Positions 29,392-38,399 of a stretch of DNA of 64,000 nt are shown one piece after another. The DNA comes from Pseudomonadota bacterium. Lineage in GTDB: Bacteria; Pseudomonadota; Gammaproteobacteria; Xanthomonadales; Wenzhouxiangellaceae. Location of the stretch: NCBI GenBank assembly GCA_013285445.1, contig CP053448.1, forward strand, positions 1,426,001 through 1,490,000. Reading direction: 5' to 3'. The first letter of the stretch is position 1. Each line of letters opens with the position of its first letter. A program made the position numbers and the translations under genes. The notes below the pieces were generated by a model. That model was not told where the DNA came from. It did not search any database and saw only the letters and a program-made list of their open reading frames with translations.

Positions 29392-32300
29392 CTATTGCAG
29401 GAGTTCATTCATTCGCTCCTGGAAATAGCTTGGGTATTTCTCCATTACCGCCCTGGCTCCGGCCTGATCTTTTTTCAGCGCCTTCACGAGATCCTTCTTC
29501 TGGGTCGCTGCCAGGTTTAGGGATGCGGCAAGATCCTGAGCGATGACGCGGTCCGAAAAGCCAAGCTCGTAAAGGGCTATGGTGGTTTCGGTCGGAAGAC
29601 CATATTTCAGGCGCTTTTGAAAAAGCTGCAGACGATTGATCAGGTCTCCAGTGCCATCTTGGTCGAGGGTTTCGATGAATTCACACACAGCGCCTACAAC
29701 GAGCGCTCCGTCATAAGCGAGCGTCCCTTCGCAGACATCGACGACATGATCGATTTTGAACTCTCTCCGGCGGGTGCCCCATATCATCTTGGCTTTTCGC
29801 TTACGGATGATTTTCAGGAGATCGCTGAAGGGTTTTCCACTGATCCACCCATGCGCGATTTCTTTTAGCACCTCCGGCTTATCGAACTTGGTGAATACTC
29901 CACTGTTGATATGCCGGGTAAGCAATGGCCAGGCAAGATCGAGCGCGTCTGTTTCATCAACAATCGAAAGCAGACTGTCGGCGTTGGTTTGGACCCATCC
30001 CTCGATGGCTTGGGCATCTTGAATACCGTAAAGCGTCCGGCCATAGATTTTACGGCGAGCCGGATCTGTGATGTTTGCAGAGATGTTCCCACCGAGAAGC
30101 TGAAACAACTCGCGGATATGCTCCTTTTTCTGATCATCAGCCAGGAAGAAAGCCAGCGTCCCTTCGGCCAGGCGGGTCACATCAGCTTCCGAAAGACCAT
30201 CATCAGATTCATCCCAATGAGATAACAGGAAGCTCTCGACTGCACAGATTAGGCTGATTCTCCAGGCAATTTGCCGCTCGACACCGTCTCGGGAGAAATT
30301 TTTGTCTCCATGTCGTGCGGCTATCCCCGCAGCCAGCTTGGCAATTTCATCAGGATCGTCGATATAGGCCTTGGCAAAATCCAGTGCCTCCATGGTGATG
30401 GTGTATTTCTCGTCATCGCTCTTGATGGGATCGAAGATCGATAGAAGATTGCTGATGCATGGCTCAGAATTGCGCGGTTCCAGAAGCTCTTTCACCTGGT
30501 CCCAGCGCCATTTGTCGTTACGGGCCTTCCGCTTGTCAAAGATCACCGGATCGGCAAACAGGATGCTGCCTTCGGTATGCATCCCGGCTCGACCCGCTCG
30601 GCCAATGAGGTTGTGGAAATCGCGAACCTTGATGCGCTCCATGCCCTGGTAGACACTGGTCACGATGAGGTATCGAATCGGAAGGTTTACGCCCTGCGCC
30701 AAGGTGGATGTGCAAACAACGAATCGCACAAGGTCGTCGCGCATGGCATGCTCCACCGCCAGCCGGATACCATGCGGCGTATTGCCATGATGGGAGAAAA
30801 TGCCGTGTGCCGCACTCTGAGACGCCGGGGCGTCAGCGCCGAGGTTCTCGACATGCAAATGTCTCAGCCGCTCAACTTCCTGTGCGTCTGAAAAATCTGA
30901 CGGCAAGGCCAGGGGTGCGCCACGCTCGATAATATCGACGGCCTTTTCGCAGACGCTGGCCGCTGTCGACTTTCTTCCGCAGAAAACAGCGATACTGCCA
31001 TTTGGGACCAGTTTAAGACCAAGGTATAGTGCGATAGCCTGCCCGTCCGTCTTTTCAGGAAAAAAACGGTCAGTTCTTTCCCGCTTCTTCCTCCCGAGAT
31101 TGAATCTTTCAATCACCCTCGGAACGAAAAACTCGCCTTGTTCGGCATCACGGCTGTCGACGTACTCGATTCTTCCCAACTGATCGAGCCAGCTCGCAAA
31201 CCCGACCGATCTGAAAGTCGGGATCAGGGTTGTGCCTTCGACAACATTGGGCTCGCCGTTCAGCCATTCTCCGACAGCCTCGGCGTTGCTGATGACCGCT
31301 GAGATCAGCACCTTCTGAGTTGCTTCGGGAATCATGGAGCGCAACGACGTCAGAAGCAGCTCGTATGTGATGCCTCGGGTGCCACTGTCGAACTGGTGGC
31401 CTTCATCAAAAACCAGCAGGCCAACGTGGGCAGCCAGTTCCGGAGCGTGCCGAAGGACGTAGAGCAGCTTCTCGGGGGTTACGACCAGGATCTGTTGGTG
31501 CCCCAGAAGTTCGGCAATCTCGAAGTCGGTCTGTAGGGCATCGGATAATTCATCCACCTTGGTGGTTTCGTTGTGGAACGCCTCGACAAGGCTGTTCTTG
31601 ATCTCATGGCACAGTGCCCTGAACGGGGCGATGATGATGGCCAGTGACACGCGCTCAGCCAGGAACGCGCTTCGAAGGATCAGCTCCGTTGCCTTCGTTT
31701 TACCAGCGCTGGTGGGCATTTGAACGATGGCAGACTCGCCTTTGAGAACATCCGCCTGGCCCAAAAGGTGTTGTGCAGGCCAGAGCTCCTTGATGAACGA
31801 ATCCTTTTGCAGCGCGTGGAGCCATTTGTCTCGGGGCAGCCCCGAATATGACGGCAAAGCCTTCCAGGCGGAATTTTCCAGTTTTTTCCTCAGAACGGCC
31901 GCGATCACATCACCAAACAGAAGCTGCCTGGGAGTGCCGAATTCATAGACGGCGTCCCGCAGCTTCGTGGCCAAATCGAGGAGATTTTCTTCGCCGTTCC
32001 CATCCTCGAAAAACTGGAGAATCCGCTTTGAAATCCCGTCGATGAATCCGCCGAACGGCCCCTCAGCTCCATCAAAATAGGTTTCCAGATCGGCCTGCAG
32101 CAACCAGAGCAACAGGTCCTCCAAACTATCGCCATCCAAGTCCGGGCAGTCGCCATCGATGCGCTTCGCCAATACCGACGCGCTTCCGGGAAGATCGCAC
32201 AGGTAATAGGAGGCGGAGCCCAAAAGCACGAGGTATGGATCAAGTGTCTCGTTCAGCTTTGACTGGAGATAGGAGTCGAAAAAGCGGGCGGAAAATAGCA

Positions 32301-32517
32301 GATTGGTTTTCAGCTCCGAGAGGGAATCGGGATCTGGCTCCTCCCGGTTGATGGCGGCGGCGAGGTCACCCAGCAGGCCAATCGAGATAGTGAAGAGCTT
32401 ATTTGGATGTAGTGATAAATCTATCTCCTGATATTCTTCAGGTACATGGTACTCAATCATCTTAGCTTTTGATCGAGTAACACCCAAAAGACGATTGGAT
32501 TTTCTATCAGGCCTCAT
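29392..32517 (-). CDS. hamB: Hachiman helicase HamB
   Basis: A 1041-residue superfamily 2 helicase. Motif I is MPTSAGKT (about residues 267-274), motif II DEGH (371-374), with SAVISNAE as motif III and IGRAGRAGMHTEG as motif VI. The ATG at 32517 is chosen for GGAGG 7 nt upstream; it overlaps hamA by 11 nt. HamB is the sensor/helicase subunit of the Hachiman anti-phage system, which loads on damaged or phage DNA and activates the HamA nuclease. A large helical N-terminal domain precedes the motor and a long helical region follows it, as in known HamB proteins. Confidence 0.88.
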   Translation of the reverse strand: MRPDRKSNRLLGVTRSKAKMIEYHVPEEYQEIDLSLHPNKLFTISIGLLGDLAAAINREEPDPDSLSELKTNLLFSARFFDSYLQSKLNETLDPYLVLLGSASYYLCDLPGSASVLAKRIDGDCPDLDGDSLEDLLLWLLQADLETYFDGAEGPFGGFIDGISKRILQFFEDGNGEENLLDLATKLRDAVYEFGTPRQLLFGDVIAAVLRKKLENSAWKALPSYSGLPRDKWLHALQKDSFIKELWPAQHLLGQADVLKGESAIVQMPTSAGKTKATELILRSAFLAERVSLAIIIAPFRALCHEIKNSLVEAFHNETTKVDELSDALQTDFEIAELLGHQQILVVTPEKLLYVLRHAPELAAHVGLLVFDEGHQFDSGTRGITYELLLTSLRSMIPEATQKVLISAVISNAEAVGEWLNGEPNVVEGTTLIPTFRSVGFASWLDQLGRIEYVDSRDAEQGEFFVPRVIERFNLGRKKRERTDRFFPEKTDGQAIALYLGLKLVPNGSIAVFCGRKSTAASVCEKAVDIIERGAPLALPSDFSDAQEVERLRHLHVENLGADAPASQSAAHGIFSHHGNTPHGIRLAVEHAMRDDLVRFVVCTSTLAQGVNLPIRYLIVTSVYQGMERIKVRDFHNLIGRAGRAGMHTEGSILFADPVIFDKRKARNDKWRWDQVKELLEPRNSEPCISNLLSIFDPIKSDDEKYTITMEALDFAKAYIDDPDEIAKLAAGIAARHGDKNFSRDGVERQIAWRISLICAVESFLLSHWDESDDGLSEADVTRLAEGTLAFFLADDQKKEHIRELFQLLGGNISANITDPARRKIYGRTLYGIQDAQAIEGWVQTNADSLLSIVDETDALDLAWPLLTRHINSGVFTKFDKPEVLKEIAHGWISGKPFSDLLKIIRKRKAKMIWGTRRREFKIDHVVDVCEGTLAYDGALVVGAVCEFIETLDQDGTGDLINRLQLFQKRLKYGLPTETTIALYELGFSDRVIAQDLAASLNLAATQKKDLVKALKKDQAGARAVMEKYPSYFQERMNELLQ

Positions 32518-33355
32518 CCGCAGCCCTCCTGTAGAGCTCGTGGACAAGGTCCATCATGCCGGGTCCCTTGATAACCAAGAGGACTAGGCTGTCACCATTT
32601 GGATGAGGAAAGACCTCCTTGGATTTCGCTGACTTGGGAATTTTTTGGCAGTCTGCCGAAGCCAATTCATCGGCGTCGAAACACTCATCAGAAATGATAG
32701 CCGCAGCGCCGTAGGTTTCCTTATAAGGCATATCTACGGGGCTTTGAAATCTCTCGATCCTTTGAGCCTGTTCAATTTCCTTTTTTTCAAAGAGCTTTTG
32801 TTTGATGAAGTTCAGCGATTCATCGATTCGAATATGATCTTTGGCAGAATCGTTGATGGCATCCTGCAGGCGGTTGATCTTAGAGGCGGAGAATTTTGTC
32901 TTGGATTCAAAGACAAACAACACGTCCTTGGTGGAGGCGTCGCCGTCTTTTTTATGAAATCGAAATCCAATGACATCGCTGCCCTTGGGCGATTCATCTC
33001 GAACAACCTTCGATGACCACCGCACCCTGGGCACCCAGTAACCGAGAAGCCATTGCAGGTAATCGGAAACCAGGATTTCCCCAAAATCTCCCGCTCGGAT
33101 TCCTGGACCGAGTTTGGATGTTTTGCACGGGAACTTGATATTGGTCAGATAATCCGGTCGCGGGCGTTTGCCCCGCAGGAAATCGATTTCAGCATCCAGG
33201 CAATAATGATTGCGGAAGTGTTTCGCCCATGCGGAGAGCACTGCCTCATCTTTCTCATGACGGAACTCCCAGACTTCGACTTCCTTGCCGTCGGCAGTCT
33301 TCAGTCGTTCGCCAGTATCGACGAGCCATTTAGTGTGTTCCGAAGTCCAGGGCAT
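32507..33355 (-). CDS. hamA: Hachiman nuclease HamA (DUF1837)
   Basis: A 282-residue protein with the DUF1837 pattern: GDFGEILVSDYL (from 89), RVRWSSKV, then a PD-(D/E)xK nuclease core with Asp127 in GSDVIGF and Glu150-Ser-Lys152 in VFESKTK. All expected catalytic residues are present. HamA is the DNA-degrading effector of Hachiman and is held inactive by HamB. It starts 7 nt after the repeat-protein gene stops and overlaps hamB by 11 nt, so it is tightly coupled both ways. Confidence 0.9.
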   Translation of the reverse strand: MPWTSEHTKWLVDTGERLKTADGKEVEVWEFRHEKDEAVLSAWAKHFRNHYCLDAEIDFLRGKRPRPDYLTNIKFPCKTSKLGPGIRAGDFGEILVSDYLQWLLGYWVPRVRWSSKVVRDESPKGSDVIGFRFHKKDGDASTKDVLFVFESKTKFSASKINRLQDAINDSAKDHIRIDESLNFIKQKLFEKKEIEQAQRIERFQSPVDMPYKETYGAAAIISDECFDADELASADCQKIPKSAKSKEVFPHPNGDSLVLLVIKGPGMMDLVHELYRRAADEA

Positions 33356-33362
33356 TTGAAAA

Positions 33363-35225
33363 TCATCTTACCTTTAGATTTCCGCTGATATTATTCCAGT
33401 CAGTTACTTGCCGAGAGCGCGTTGATATATCAACCGAACTCAAACCGAAGCTCCAAACCTCATGATCGGAGTATCTGCTAATTGATGTTGGAGTGCCTTG
33501 AATCCGAAGCACATCATCTTGATGTGATCCACGACCGAAATAAGTGTTGCTTGTGACATTTCCCCCAGGGCTCAATCGCACTTTCAAATTCCCGCTTATG
33601 TTGTTCCACTCAGTGACCCTTCTGTCCCGCGCAGATATATCTACCGAGCTAAGTCCATAATTCCAAACTTCGTGGTCGGAGTATCGGTTAATTGAGGATG
33701 GCGTACCCTGAACACGGAGAACATCATCCTGATGTGAGCCACGAGTAAAATAAGGGTTATTAGTGACATTCGAGCCGGGAGACATTCGAGCTTTAAGATT
33801 TCCGCTAATGTTGTTCCATTCTGTGACGCGCCTGTCACGTGAGGAGATATCCACTGAACTGAGCCCATAGTTCCATACTTCATGATCCGAGTAACGGTTT
33901 ATGGAAGAAGGCGTTCCTTGCACCCTTAGAACATCATCTTGGTGTGATCCTCGCGTAAAATATGGGCTGCTGGTAACATTACCTCCTGGGGCCAGTCGAA
34001 CCTTTAAATTGCCACTGATATTGTTCCATTCGGTGACACGGCGATCTCTCAAAGAGATATCAACCGAACTCAAACCATAGTTCCACACCTCATGGTCACT
34101 ATATTTGTTAACTCTGGACGGGGTTCCCTGAATCCGAAGCACCTCATCCTGATGTGATCCGCGAGTAAAGTAGCCTGCCGTCGCTGTAGTGGTCGCCGAA
34201 GGAGTGCTGGAACGCGGCTGTACACTTGCCTGGGTTTGAGGCTTGGGTTGCGAGACGACAGGCTGTTTATAAGCGGCCTTTGCTCTCCGGAGCGTGCTCA
34301 GCAAGTCTTCGTCAATCCAGCCATCTTGCGTGATACCAACATCACGCTGAAAGGCCTTCACGGCGTCGGCAGTCCTGCGGCCGTAATCGCCATCCACTGG
34401 TCCGGGATCGTAACCGAGGTCGGCCAGAATCTGTTGAGCTTCCCTCGTGTATTGGGCATTAGGCTTCTTGGGAGCGGCGCTGGTCGATACGCCTGGCGAA
34501 ACCGATGGATAGGAGGGTTGATACGAATGCCCCAACTGTCTGGCCTCGCGAATGGCTTCCGAGACAATCTGGCTTCTGTAGGCTTCCACATCACGTTCAG
34601 CTCGAGACTGGGAACCCTCGCGATACCGGTAGCTCCCGCAACGGCTGTTGTAATCGTTGACAATCCGGTTGAACTCATCGATTCCCGCATTGTTATCGAT
34701 GACGTCCCGCATCGCTTCAATGCGAATGCCCTCCCGGATGCACCAGCGAATTTCCGGCACGGACAGCACGTTGTTGGTGCCGACCGAAGGTTTTGTATAT
34801 TGCAGCCCGGCGCTTTGGGTTGTGCTTGGCGTTTGAACTGCCGGAGCCGGAGTGCTCTGCGGGTAGCTGTAGTTTTGCGACGATGATGGCGGAGTGTATG
34901 AGGGTTTTTTGTTACTTTGCCCGCCGTTATTAATCAGCCAGATCACGAAAATGACGCCGATAATGCCAAGAACCCATTTGCCGCCCGAGCCACCGCCGCT
35001 TTTGCCAGAGCTCACGGATTCAATAGGCGGAGGAGAGCTTGTATTTTTCCGCTCGGGTTCGGAAGGGGCCATTTCCCGCTGAGGCTGGGGTGGTTGCTTA
35101 GGCCTTGAGGGCTTAGCCTCTGCTTTTGGCTCAGGCTTTATTGGCTCATTGATGTCACTGACCTCGGACGCCAAGTCTGAAAGCCCGGAGAAGCCCTTTT
35201 TGTCCTTGTCGTTATCACCAGCCAT
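33363..35225 (-). CDS. Membrane protein with GFSGLSDL motif, PG-binding-like domain and four BamE-like repeats
   Basis: A 620-residue protein. The N-terminus carries DNDKDKKGFSGLSDL, matched in the gene just upstream. A Pro/Glu-rich linker and one membrane helix follow (about 84-99; WVLGIIGVIFVIWLI). The other side holds a helical segment (about 155-235), a peptidoglycan_binding_1-like module (about 259-315; LADLGYDPGPVDGDYGRRTADAVKAFQ) and four 70-residue repeats beginning YFTRGSHQDEVLRIQGTP. The repeats resemble SmpA/OmlA (BamE) modules. Topology suggests the motif end is cytoplasmic and the repeats periplasmic. It sits between the chaperone genes and Hachiman, with short gaps both sides. 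Confidence 0.75.
   Translation of the reverse strand: MAGDNDKDKKGFSGLSDLASEVSDINEPIKPEPKAEAKPSRPKQPPQPQREMAPSEPERKNTSSPPPIESVSSGKSGGGSGGKWVLGIIGVIFVIWLINNGGQSNKKPSYTPPSSSQNYSYPQSTPAPAVQTPSTTQSAGLQYTKPSVGTNNVLSVPEIRWCIREGIRIEAMRDVIDNNAGIDEFNRIVNDYNSRCGSYRYREGSQSRAERDVEAYRSQIVSEAIREARQLGHSYQPSYPSVSPGVSTSAAPKKPNAQYTREAQQILADLGYDPGPVDGDYGRRTADAVKAFQRDVGITQDGWIDEDLLSTLRRAKAAYKQPVVSQPKPQTQASVQPRSSTPSATTTATAGYFTRGSHQDEVLRIQGTPSRVNKYSDHEVWNYGLSSVDISLRDRRVTEWNNISGNLKVRLAPGGNVTSSPYFTRGSHQDDVLRVQGTPSSINRYSDHEVWNYGLSSVDISSRDRRVTEWNNISGNLKARMSPGSNVTNNPYFTRGSHQDDVLRVQGTPSSINRYSDHEVWNYGLSSVDISARDRRVTEWNNISGNLKVRLSPGGNVTSNTYFGRGSHQDDVLRIQGTPTSISRYSDHEVWSFGLSSVDISTRSRQVTDWNNISGNLKVR
33366..34172 (-). repeat. 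Four 210-bp coding tandem repeats
   Basis: Each unit encodes about 70 residues (GSHQD-VLR-QGTP, SDHEVWNYGLSSVDIS, WNNISGNLK). The units are near-identical in protein and very similar in DNA, which suggests recent duplication. The last unit is shortened to 59 codons by the stop. Confidence 0.9.
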
Positions 35226-35273
35226 GGGCACTAACCCCTTCCGTATCGCAAACCAATCTCATGCCAAGCTCCC

Positions 35274-36023
35274 TCATATGAACGTCAGCCCCCAAGCGCC
35301 CAGGCCACCAATGCCAATGCACAAAAGAATCACCGGGGCGCATCCAGAGTTTTTCTTTTTGGCGGGCAGTCCCGTTTCCGGATGCCCATGCGCCTGCGCC
35401 AGGTCGCCTATCATCTTTGGCTGGCCGCTTACTCCCAACTGCCGACCCAGGATTTCGAAAAACCTCCGTTTGACCGCCTGTGGGCTTGTGTCGCCTTCAT
35501 AATCACCAAGGTTCAATCGTGTCTCGCCGGTAAAGAGACCAATCATCAGCGGTCCCATTTTGCTGCCACCCTCGGCTTGGAGGAGCTCGCCAGCTTCGCT
35601 GCCGAGCATTTTGGCCAGCATGCCCATATCGGCCTGCTCGAGGGCAATGGTCATGATCGGCCGGTGCGATGGTCCGTGAGGATTCCTGTCGATGCGGTAG
35701 AAAACCGAAATGGCGTAGTGATAGGTCATCCCCCGGTACTCGGCCTTCTTCCCCTGCATTTCCATGGTGAGGTCAAGAACGTTCTTCGGTTTCTTCTGGA
35801 AGGTCAGGAAGAAATCTCCCCAGATCCAGGTCTCGCCGCTATCAACGCTCGACCATGGGGCAGGAAGGGTCGGCCATTTGGTCAGCTCCAGCAAGGCGAA
35901 CACTGGTTTTTGTGGCGCTGATGGCTGTGGGCTGGTTTGGCGTTGAGCCTGTGGGACAGTTCGGGTGTCCGAGGTCAGATCGGAGAGCCCAGAAAATCCG
36001 CGTTTGTTGTCTTTGTTATCCAT
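35274..36023 (-). CDS. Tail-anchored protein with GFSGLSDL motif (249 aa)
   Basis: The true start is the ATG at 36023 (GAAGGG upstream); the longer open frame runs into the IS66 end. The N-terminus DNKDNKRGFSGLSDLTSDT matches the 620-residue protein encoded next. The core (about residues 40-200) is a soluble domain of unknown family with WIWGDFFLTF and YHYAISVFYRID segments. A single C-terminal membrane helix (about 225-246) makes it tail-anchored with the motif in the cytoplasm. IS66 inserted 26 nt upstream of its start codon, separating it from the chaperone genes without harming the reading frame. Confidence 0.7.
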   Translation of the reverse strand: MDNKDNKRGFSGLSDLTSDTRTVPQAQRQTSPQPSAPQKPVFALLELTKWPTLPAPWSSVDSGETWIWGDFFLTFQKKPKNVLDLTMEMQGKKAEYRGMTYHYAISVFYRIDRNPHGPSHRPIMTIALEQADMGMLAKMLGSEAGELLQAEGGSKMGPLMIGLFTGETRLNLGDYEGDTSPQAVKRRFFEILGRQLGVSGQPKMIGDLAQAHGHPETGLPAKKKNSGCAPVILLCIGIGGLGAWGLTFI

Positions 36024-36041
36024 ATATGCCCTTCGAAATCC

Positions 36042-36049
36042 GCTATGAA
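36042..36049. repeat. 8-bp target duplication of IS66 (left copy)
   Basis: GCTATGAA directly abuts the left IS end and recurs at 38378-38385 directly abutting the right end. An 8-bp duplication is normal for IS66. Confidence 0.93.
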
Positions 36050-36057
36050 GTAAGCGC

Positions 36058-37596
36058 CTACAAATCCCCACCCTTGACGTTGCCCGGCAGTAATGCGTCA
36101 ATATCGTCGATGGTTTCGGCCAGTGGCAGCTCTTGAAAAACCTGACGCAGGTAGGCATAGGGCTCGATGGCGTGGCCCTTGGCGGTTTCGATCAGGCTGT
36201 AGAGGTTGGCGCTGGCGCGAGCGCCCGCTGGTGACTTGGAGAACAGCCAGTTCTTGCGGCCGATGGCGAACGGCCGGATGGCGTTTTCGATGGCGTTGTT
36301 GTCGATCGGGTAGCGGCCATCGTCGAGGTAGCGCACCAGCGCTGGCCATTGGTTGTGCAGGTACTGAAGCGCTTCGCCCAGCTTGGTCTTTGGGGCGACA
36401 CGCGGCAGTGTCGTGGTCAACCAGGCGTTCAGCTGGTCGATGACGGGCTGTGACTTGTCCTGGCGCAAGCGGTGGCGCTCGGTCGGGTTCAGCGCCTGGG
36501 CTTCGCGCTCGATCCGGTAGAGCTTGCCGATCAGCGCCAGGGCCTGATCCGGGCGTCCGATCTTGCCCTTTGGCTGGAGCTTGGCGGCATCGAAGAACTT
36601 GCGCCGGGCATGGGCCCAGCAGCCCAGACGGGTGATGCCATGGTCTCGACAGGCCGCGCCATAGCCGGAATAGGCGTCGGCCATCAGGGCACCGGAGAAG
36701 CCTTCCAGGCGCGCCACGGGCACATCGCCGGCACGACTGGCTTCGTAGTGATAGACCCGCAGCCGCTGCCCTGGTGGGCCAGATCCCATGACCCACATGT
36801 AGCTGTTGCTTCGTGCCGGCTTGCCGGGTTCGTCGAGGACCTGGACGGTGGTCTCGTCCATGCCGATGACCGGGGCTTCGAGGATCTGCTCGGTCAGACG
36901 ATTGATCAGGGGCTGGACCAGCTTGCCGCAGCGGATCATCCAGTTGGCCAGGGTGGTGCGGTCGAGCTCGACGCCCAGCCGCGCGAACTGCTGAATCTGT
37001 CGGTACAGCGGCAGGGCGTCGACGTACTTGGCCGTGGCGATGTAGGCCAGCAGGCCCGGTGCGGCCATCGACTTGCCCAGCGGCTGGGCGGGCTTGGTGG
37101 CGGTGGCCACATGCCCTTCGCAGCAGGGGCAGGCGTACTTCAGCCGGACGTGGCGGATGACCTTGACGCTCGCCGGAATGATATCGAGCTGCTCGGAGGT
37201 CTCCTCGCCGATGCGCTCCAGAACCGCACCATCGTGCGGACAGACCTTGTCGGCCTCGGGCAGGTCGTGAATGACTTCCTCGCGCGGCAGCTCCGGCGGC
37301 AGGGCCGGCCGGCCCCGACGCTGGCGAGAGTGCGGCTTGACAGCGACCTCGGGGGGCTCGCTTGCCGCGATCTCCTCGGCTTCGTTGAACAGGCCCAGCT
37401 GATCTGCACTGGCCTGCTCGCTGGTGCCGGCAAAGGTCTTGCGCTGGAAAGTGCGGATGATCTCTTCGAGCTGATGAATGCGCGCTTCGCGCGCCTCGAG
37501 GGTTGCCTGCTGGCTGGCCAGCTGCGCCTGGAGAGCGGCGATCTGATCGGCCGTTGAGGGATCTGCAACAGAGGCTTTGTTGACGGCCGACGACAT
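36058..37596 (-). CDS. tnpC: IS66 transposase TnpC
   Basis: A 512-residue transposase. An N-terminal leucine-zipper/coiled-coil segment (about 15-55) is followed by a zinc-finger-like region with CPHDGAVLE and YACPCCEGHV. The DDE catalytic part has GMDETTVQVLD, LMADAYSGYGA and YPIDNNAIENAIRPFAIGRKNW, the last holding the Glu. The stop codon lies inside the left terminal repeat, typical of a compact IS. Complete length. Confidence 0.95.
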   Translation of the reverse strand: MSSAVNKASVADPSTADQIAALQAQLASQQATLEAREARIHQLEEIIRTFQRKTFAGTSEQASADQLGLFNEAEEIAASEPPEVAVKPHSRQRRGRPALPPELPREEVIHDLPEADKVCPHDGAVLERIGEETSEQLDIIPASVKVIRHVRLKYACPCCEGHVATATKPAQPLGKSMAAPGLLAYIATAKYVDALPLYRQIQQFARLGVELDRTTLANWMIRCGKLVQPLINRLTEQILEAPVIGMDETTVQVLDEPGKPARSNSYMWVMGSGPPGQRLRVYHYEASRAGDVPVARLEGFSGALMADAYSGYGAACRDHGITRLGCWAHARRKFFDAAKLQPKGKIGRPDQALALIGKLYRIEREAQALNPTERHRLRQDKSQPVIDQLNAWLTTTLPRVAPKTKLGEALQYLHNQWPALVRYLDDGRYPIDNNAIENAIRPFAIGRKNWLFSKSPAGARASANLYSLIETAKGHAIEPYAYLRQVFQELPLAETIDDIDALLPGNVKGGDL

Positions 37597-37614
37597 GCAG
37601 AAAGTATAGCATAA

Positions 37615-37998
37615 TCAATAGCATGAAGCACCACCAATCAACGAATTAGTGGCCGAAAAGTGCAGTTGTTGATGGCCCTGCATGCGCATCACATCAAAAC
37701 CCTCGAGCAGCCAGTTGAACTCACGCTCGCCCCAGCGGATCACGCCGTCGGCATGCTTGCGCGGCCACTGGAACTTCGCCTTCTCCAGGCGCTTGTACCA
37801 GAGGCAAAAGCCGGTCTGGTCCCAGTAGAGCACCTTGAGCCGGTCGCGGTGGCGGTTGCAGAACACGTACAGCGCATCGGCGAACGGATCCAGGGCCATC
37901 TGCTGCTCGACGATGGCCGCCAGGCCGTCAATGGACTTGCGAAAGTCCACCACGTCGCGGTGCAGGTAAACCTTGGGCAGGTCACGAAACAGACGCAT
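37615..37998 (-). CDS. tnpB: IS66 accessory protein TnpB
   Basis: A 127-residue protein with the IS66 Orf2 hallmark: VYLHRDVVDFRKSIDGLAAIVE, then LYVFCNRHRDRLKVLYWDQTGFCLWYKRLE. It is needed for transposition along with TnpA and TnpC, though its exact role is not clear. It overlaps tnpA by 17 nt. Confidence 0.95.
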   Translation of the reverse strand: MRLFRDLPKVYLHRDVVDFRKSIDGLAAIVEQQMALDPFADALYVFCNRHRDRLKVLYWDQTGFCLWYKRLEKAKFQWPRKHADGVIRWGEREFNWLLEGFDVMRMQGHQQLHFSATNSLIGGASCY

Positions 37999-38293
37999 CG
38001 GCCAGCTCCCGCATCAGTTGGGCGACCCAGGCCGGACAAGCCGAGCTTGGAAGCTCCAGCGCGACACCGCGCCACGACACCGCTATCTGGCCGGTGAGCT
38101 GAGACGGCATCGGCGGCGCGACCGCGACCAGGCCCTGATGCGTATCCGCCTCGCGCAGCGCCTTGCGGCGCCGGTAGAAGGACTTCGGTGTCAGGCCATG
38201 GCGCTGACAGAACTCAGCCACCGACTCTGCGCCGGCAGCCTGCTGCGCGATCAGCTCTCGCCACTGATCGGCTTTGAGGTAACGTCTGCTCAC
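37982..38293 (-). CDS. tnpA: IS66 accessory protein TnpA
   Basis: A 103-residue protein with an N-terminal helix-turn-helix (WRELIAQQAAGAESVAEFCQRHGLTPKSFYRRRKAL) as in IS66 Orf1/IS3-type HTH proteins. It lies first in the IS operon, 73 nt inside the right end. Confidence 0.9.
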   Translation of the reverse strand: MSRRYLKADQWRELIAQQAAGAESVAEFCQRHGLTPKSFYRRRKALREADTHQGLVAVAPPMPSQLTGQIAVSWRGVALELPSSACPAWVAQLMRELADASVS

Positions 38294-38399
38294 TTGCTTG
38301 CTCCATCCTGAAAATCGATGGAATCAGCATAGTGATCTATGCGTCGTTGAGAAGAGTGTCGGTTCGTAGGCGCTTACGCTATGAAAGCCTGGTCCTTGA

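Larger units (their letters stand above)
36050..38377 (-). mobile_element. IS66-family insertion sequence, complete
   Basis: A 2328-bp element with terminal inverted repeats starting GTAAGCGCCTAC (left 36050-36061; right, inverted, 38366-38377) and partial matching beyond. It carries the three IS66 genes tnpA-tnpB-tnpC in order on the minus strand, all intact. The 8-bp target duplications are perfect, so insertion is recent. It separates two genes that were about 40 nt apart; both reading frames survive. Confidence 0.95.

Noticed and set aside
33366..34172. Regular repeats that might be a CRISPR or integron array
   Set aside because: The period is 210 bp, the repeats are in frame and encode a protein module.
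35274..36158. 294-codon version of the tail-anchored gene
   Set aside because: The first 45 codons cross into the IS66 end; the native start is at 36023.
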